Below are positions 38,301 to 44,300 of a stretch of DNA of 64,000 nucleotides, in pieces. The notes beneath the pieces are model-generated. The model had not been told where the DNA came from. It ran no database searches and worked only from the letters and a program-made list of their open reading frames with translations. The translations under genes and the position numbers were made by a program. Each line of letters starts with the position of its first letter. Within the stretch, counting starts at the first letter, position 1. The stretch is from assembly GCF_037126465.1 (NCBI RefSeq), contig NC_088206.1:32986790-33050789 (forward strand). The letters are read 5' to 3'. Source of the stretch: Ornithodoros turicata (lineage: Eukaryota > Arthropoda > Arachnida > Ixodida > Argasidae).

Positions 38301-41300
38301 TGTCTCGTTCACCGCCTTCGCATGGCATCCGATAGGTTGAGCGCTACAGTGGTGGTCGAATCGAAGCGCAGCCTTGTGAATCATAATCGTATGAGTGTCA
38401 CGTCATCAGCGCACCCAATGTCGTGCCCATATTGCCCCCTACTTTTTGTGGGATGAGCAGCCAGAGTCTAGACCCATCGTCAGGACTCAGGACCAGCCAA
38501 TAAGCAGCGATTATTGATAGTGAAGTGCAACGACTCGCGTCGTTCGGTTTACAACAGTCACTGAAAAAACAAATAAAGTAAAGAAGACAGCCCTAACAAC
38601 TACCTTTTGCCAACTTCCTCATATCACCTCAAAATTTTCGGACAAATTTTCCCTTTTCTTCTCTCGGCACACGAAAAAACCTCCTCACCTCACATGAAAA
38701 AGGAATCCTCACCTCAGAAAATTTTAACAAAATTTCCCTCACCACACCTCACCTAAAAAATTTCAGAAAATGTATCTCATCCCACCTCACCTCAGCCTTT
38801 CTGGAGAACAAATTTCCTCACCTCACCTCAAAAAGTTTTCAGAAAATTTTCCTCACCTCACATCAACATTATTTCTGAAAAATTTCCTCACCTCACCTCA
38901 GTCTTTCCCAAGGAAACTTTCCCTCACCTCACCTCAGCGTCTTCTAGGAAGATTTTTTCCTCACCTCACCAATTGCTCCAAAAGGTGCTCCTCACCTCAC
39001 CTCAAATTCCGTGAGGTGAGGGTGAGGTGAGGGTGAGGGAGCCCTCACCCTTACAAGCCCTCGCGAGGGTGCCCACCTCTGCACACGGGTGTCGAAACAT
39101 TACCCTGTAATAAAAAAACTACATTCGTACGCGCGCTACACACTTAGAAAATCTTATCTGTAAGAGATCATTGAACTTTGAAAATTGCCAAACAAATCTC
39201 ACTTTCTTTTTTAACAGAAGTATAAAGTCCTCCACGGATAACCACACACCCAACAAAAACTATGCAGTATCGCAACAGAAATAGAAAAAAAAAAGAAATT
39301 ACGAAAAATTCCGCGTTAGCCCTGCCTGCTTGATTGTCGCAAAGAAGAGCGCACGGAAGATGCGGGGAGAGGAGGGGGAGTTCCCGCCTCTTGTTTTACC
39401 TTTTTTCCCCGTTTGACCTAGATGCTGATGACGACCATCTTATTACATAGAAAACAAAACAACCGTGTTATCAAAAAGAAGGCAAAACAAATAAAGGCGA
39501 GGACACTTCCTAATCTAGACTTACATTTCGCTCTCACTGCTTTGCGAAAATCGAGCAGGCGGGGCTAAAGCGTAATTTTTACTAAATTTTTTCGTCCATT
39601 TCTGTTGCGATAGTGCTCATAGTTTCTGTTGAGTCTGCAGTTATTCATGGAGGACTTCATATTACTGTAAAAAAAAAAATGAGGTGCGTTTGGCAATTTT
39701 CAAAGTTCAATTGAAAATATAAATTTCCCGCAATTAAAAATTGTCCAAAGCCTTCCTCAATGGTGGCAAAAGTTCCCAGAAGGTAATTGCCGAAAGTCCC
39801 AGAATCCTCCGAGGAGTACGTCGTCAATTAGAATTTTTTATCACTTTGGGTGAAACACCCTGTATGAGCTAGCGTTTAATACTTGTTCGCCTTCAACGCA
39901 TCGCGAATCAACATTGCAGTTCAGAAATCTCAAAATCGAAACTATCCGACAACCTGGATACGTCCGCCACGTTGGAGTTTAGATGCGCCACCTACAGGTC
40001 ATGCAAAACGCGAATAGCCGTCCTTGTGGGTTGACGACCTTGCAAACGACGAGTCTTCGCATCGATGTGAACATTCATTGCAAGTTTCCCAGCAAATAGG
40101 GTATCAGAAGCGGAGAAAATGGCCACCGTGAATACCGAAACTGATGAGGTGGTAGTGGCGCCCGGATTCGAACCCCGGTCACCTCCTGGTAGTGGTGGTG
40201 AAGATGAAAACTGCTCGCCTCCTAGTGAAACTCATGCGGCTCTGACACCACAGCCCTCGTCGCCTCCAGTGTGGCGGCGCACAAGAAGTCACGTGCTTAC
40301 GACAGCCAATGGGAATGTACGCAACTCTGAGCTCGCTGACGTCTCTGCGCTTTGCTCGGGAGTGTGTTCGAGGCATGGAGGAAGGAAAGAGAGGAGGAGC
40401 TCTATTGCTCCGAGAAGTGAAGCCGAGATTGGGGGCCACGACATGTTACCAGTGACATCACCGCTCGCCTTCCGGTTTCGGTTACATACATCTCTATGGG
40501 TGCCCCCAACGCATAGTTTCGGAATACTTGGAGAGGTGTGGTGGTTAGCGCGTCGAAGTGACCCCCAAGGTGGCGTGTGTTAAGCGACCTTATTAGACTA
40601 TTGAGGAAACGTGACCCCTCGCGTAGCTCCAAAGAAGCTATATCTCATCTCCTATCGTCACGTCACTTGCCCTCGCTTCTCTCTTCTGCGGAAGAGCCGT
40701 TGGGGCGCCTCCTTTTCTTCTTTCCTCCATGGTTCGAGGGCTTGTATCTCGCTAAGTACGACAGATAGAATAATTCTTTTTCCGTAGTATTCTCGCGTGT
40801 AGTACAATGCGTCCATGATGTAATGAACTACATCTACGGAAACCCAAATTGGAGTAGATTTACCCAACCCCTTTAACCAACGTCTGCTCCAGCGCATCCG
40901 CTCGGTTAAGGCTTACCGTCGCTAAACTGTGAATTTCATTCGCTAAAACGACTTGGATGAACATCGAAAGCCGCGAAAGTGTCACGTTGCTGCTTGATAT
41001 CCTATTATCAAACACGGTCATTCTTAGAGATATTGCTTTCATGTTGTAATTTGGGATTTTGTTTAAAATGGAGATCTGGTATTTTGAACGCTGGAATATC
41101 GTTGCAGACGAGACAACGAAAGTGGTCGTGTCGTCTCTGTTACCTCATGCGCAATGAACCTTGCGTATGACGCCCCAACTCGCACGCGTCACTGCGCTTT
41201 TTGATATGGTTGCATTTACCCTCACGCTAAGTTCATCGACACTAAGTAAGTCGGCCTTCATTCTTAAAGGGGCATAATCTTCCGTAGTGGCCAGGAACAG

Positions 41301-44300
41301 TGAAAACGCGGTTCACGGCACATGTCTCAGTGAACTGGACGTGCACACTACATGCAGAACGTGTTTTATGTGGACTGCGCTTGCCAGATGATTTTTTTTC
41401 ATTCCGTGTTAGCGCCGCGAAGCAACAGTGGCTATGACAAGCCTACAGATATGGAGAGAGGAGAGCAGGAAGGAGTGGGGAACAAAGGGTTAGTATGCGT
41501 CCTGGGCAGACTTCAGGGCGAACTGTGCCGACATTCGTCTGGAAAGTCTTCAGAAAACCCAAGGAAAACTTGAGACAGCACAGCTGGTGGTAGGATTCGA
41601 ACCCATCACCTCCCAGTCTTCAACACGACCTTGGGTACCACCAACGAGCGGGACACCTTAACCCGCTCGGCATTGACGCTGGTACTTGCCAGACGACGAC
41701 AGCAGTAATAAAGGTAGCTCGATCGAGAGGCGAGGTCGATTTCACGTGCGTTTCTAGGAACATGCTAACGCCGCTGGCTACGCTGCCCCCGCCAACATGA
41801 AACTCGATCGTTACATACGCATGGCAGGTACTATGCTTGCCACTTCTAACAACTTCCCACAGTTGTCTCGCGACGTAAAGCCCCGAATTATTATTATTAG
41901 GCAGTTTTAGCAGACAGTTGGTAAGGTTATCGTGCCTATCGGAACCAATCGCAGTCGTGTATGACTCAGAATCTTATCTACTGATTGGTTCCGGTTGATA
42001 CGGTCCACGCCAGCCACGAAAGCCATGTTATCAACGGTTTGCTAAAACTCTCTATTATCTAACAACCTCCCCGTTACTGTGGCCTCGCTCCGATAAGCGC
42101 TCCACTGGCGGGCAACGAAAGGGATGGTCGGGTGTTCGCTCCAGTCGCTTGTCGTCTACACGTGTACGAACACACACGCACATAGTCAAAAAAGAAAACT
42201 ACATATTTGAAACATTTCGGAATGATAGCCACCCCTATATCAGCTCTTATTTTAGAAAACGCTGTGGCTAATCTTCGTTGCTAAATACTTTGTCAAACTT
42301 CCGATGATTATAATGATTTTAAGTCGCTATAGCGAATATTGATATGGCTCTCTGATTGCAAGGCGTTGTTGAGCATAGAAGGAGCGTATGGCTATCAAGA
42401 AACGTTACACAGCGAAGAGCAAACGAAAGCTACACAGTAAGCAAGAAAGAAAGCGTAGCGCATCGAAACTGCAATATAGTATTTTGATCTAACAAGATGA
42501 CAAGATTGTAGTTAGGATACGATAATAAGATCGATAGTTATGTTATCATTCCGATAAAGAGTTGCGAAACATTTTCTCTAAATTAAGTTCATCGTTGCTG
42601 AGATATTTTCCCTCAATTTTCAATAAATTTCCACACTTTCGCAAGCAATTATAAAAACTGCCGCATAAACAGTCGACATGATGCTTTGCTGGTAGGTTTA
42701 AAGAAAGGAAATATGTATAGGTTAGCCCAATTGTGCATCGTGCTACCTACTTCAACATGCTTATGAGGTCCGTCATGAATAACTAACAGAAACGTTGTTC
42801 AGTCTCACATGAAAACAGAGGTTTTTAAAAAATAGAAATCAGTCTAACGTAGCACTTCGTAGTTCAGTGAAATATTGCGCGTTCCCTATTTTTACATATC
42901 AATCTATAAAGCACCAGTTTTTGTGTGTAATGTCTGCCTGCAACCCACCGCCTTACTGTGCTAGTCTTATTTCAAGTTTCAAATAAGTAACTTCACCGGG
43001 TGAAACATACAGGGTGTCCCAGAAAACGTCTCATTGAATTATAATAAAAAAACTACACCACCTAGAGTCATGCGGTCAATGGCATTTGTTCTTACTGGGT
43101 TTTTGCCACCTCCTGATGTGAATGTCATGTAACGTAAGTTTAATTATGCAAATTTTGCGAGCTTAAGTCGGACATTTGCCTAGTAAAGGTAACTTTTTTA
43201 CCCCCACCAATGTGAAGTCCGTGTCTAATTTACTCAAATTAATGATAATTGACAGGGATATTCAGGAACTATCCCATCGGAAAAAATAGCCGAACATCAT
43301 GCTCTACGGAGCTCAAACAGATTAGCGCACGATGAATTTTTCAGCGCAGTCTTTGTCAGTCCGACGAAAGGAGGTTGGAAACCCAGCCCACCCCGGCATC
43401 GCAGAAAGAGATAACACAGGCTCGGCTTATCCTGTCCGACTTTCGCTGGGATAACGCTTTTCCTCTCCCAATTTTAGCAATCGTTGCTTTTTCTACTATC
43501 ACTCTGTGGGCCGGCTTTGGAACCTCCTTTCGTCGGACGGAGAGCGATTGCGCTCAAAAAGTCATCGCGCGTTACGTGATGGCGTCTCGCTTTGTCATGA
43601 CATTATTTCATAATTAGTCACTAGGGCAGCTTCCTATATAACGCGATATGCAAAGAGTGCCAATTCGTGAATTTCTTTCTGTTCCATTATTTTATATGTA
43701 TGTATGGGACGGTAACGTACCCCCCCCCCCAAAAAAAAAAAAGAGAAAAAGAAAAGAAACAGGAAAGATCATAAGGGTTGTTTGAGTGGGTGTGAACGCG
43801 CCCTCGCTATGCCACTGCTATACGCGATGGACGTTTTACTGGGAATGAGTAGCAGACACAAAAACATGGCCTGTCCAATGAAACGTTGGAATTGGAAGCT
43901 ACCAAAGCTAGCCAAGCTCGCCGAAAAAAAAAAAAAGCAAGACGGATGGAGGATAGAGGATGAAGGGTGGAGATGCGTTGAGGGTGCATGAGTTCGTCTG
44001 GGAGAGCAAAGTATTAGATGGGCCGTTGAGCAAGACCTCCCTTCTGCAGAAAGAGGACAAGGTTTCTTGCTTTAGCGGAACGTGCGGCAGAGGGACCACC
44101 ACAGACACACACACAATTGACACAAAAAGATGTACGCTGCACTCTGTCCTCCAATCAGAAGTGAGAGCCCTATCATTCACGGCAATGATTGACGCAGAAC
44201 CTGCTATGCGGTGAAGCTGTTTTTACTGTGCTCGAAAGGTGCGACCTTTACGCCACAGCCGTCTCTGCTTTACACCACATTCAACACCGTCAGACTGCTG

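Larger units (their letters stand above)
36429..40016. mobile_element. 3.6-kb nested foldback element
   Basis: The left arm (36429-36950) and right arm (37630-37698, 39081-39168 and 39862-40016) are inverse copies: TATTCGCGTTTT, CTGTAGGTGGCGCATCTG, the GATTCTCGATGCGTTGAAGG block, and AACGAAACGTCGCATTC. The right arm is broken by a minisatellite element (37699-39081) and by a CACCCTG-ended element (about 39169-39862). The left arm has about 220 bases (36583-36790) with no partner. It has no coding frame. Confidence 0.75.

Noticed and set aside
37725..39050. CRISPR-like regular repeats
   Set aside because: Units of CTCACCTC vary in length and spacing, overlap each other and sit in a eukaryotic mobile element.
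40119..40583. 154-codon plus-strand ORF starting [13 protein letters not shown]
   Set aside because: It reads through a tRNA box B ([10 protein letters not shown] is its translation) and has no recognisable domain. It is a chance frame over a SINE trace.
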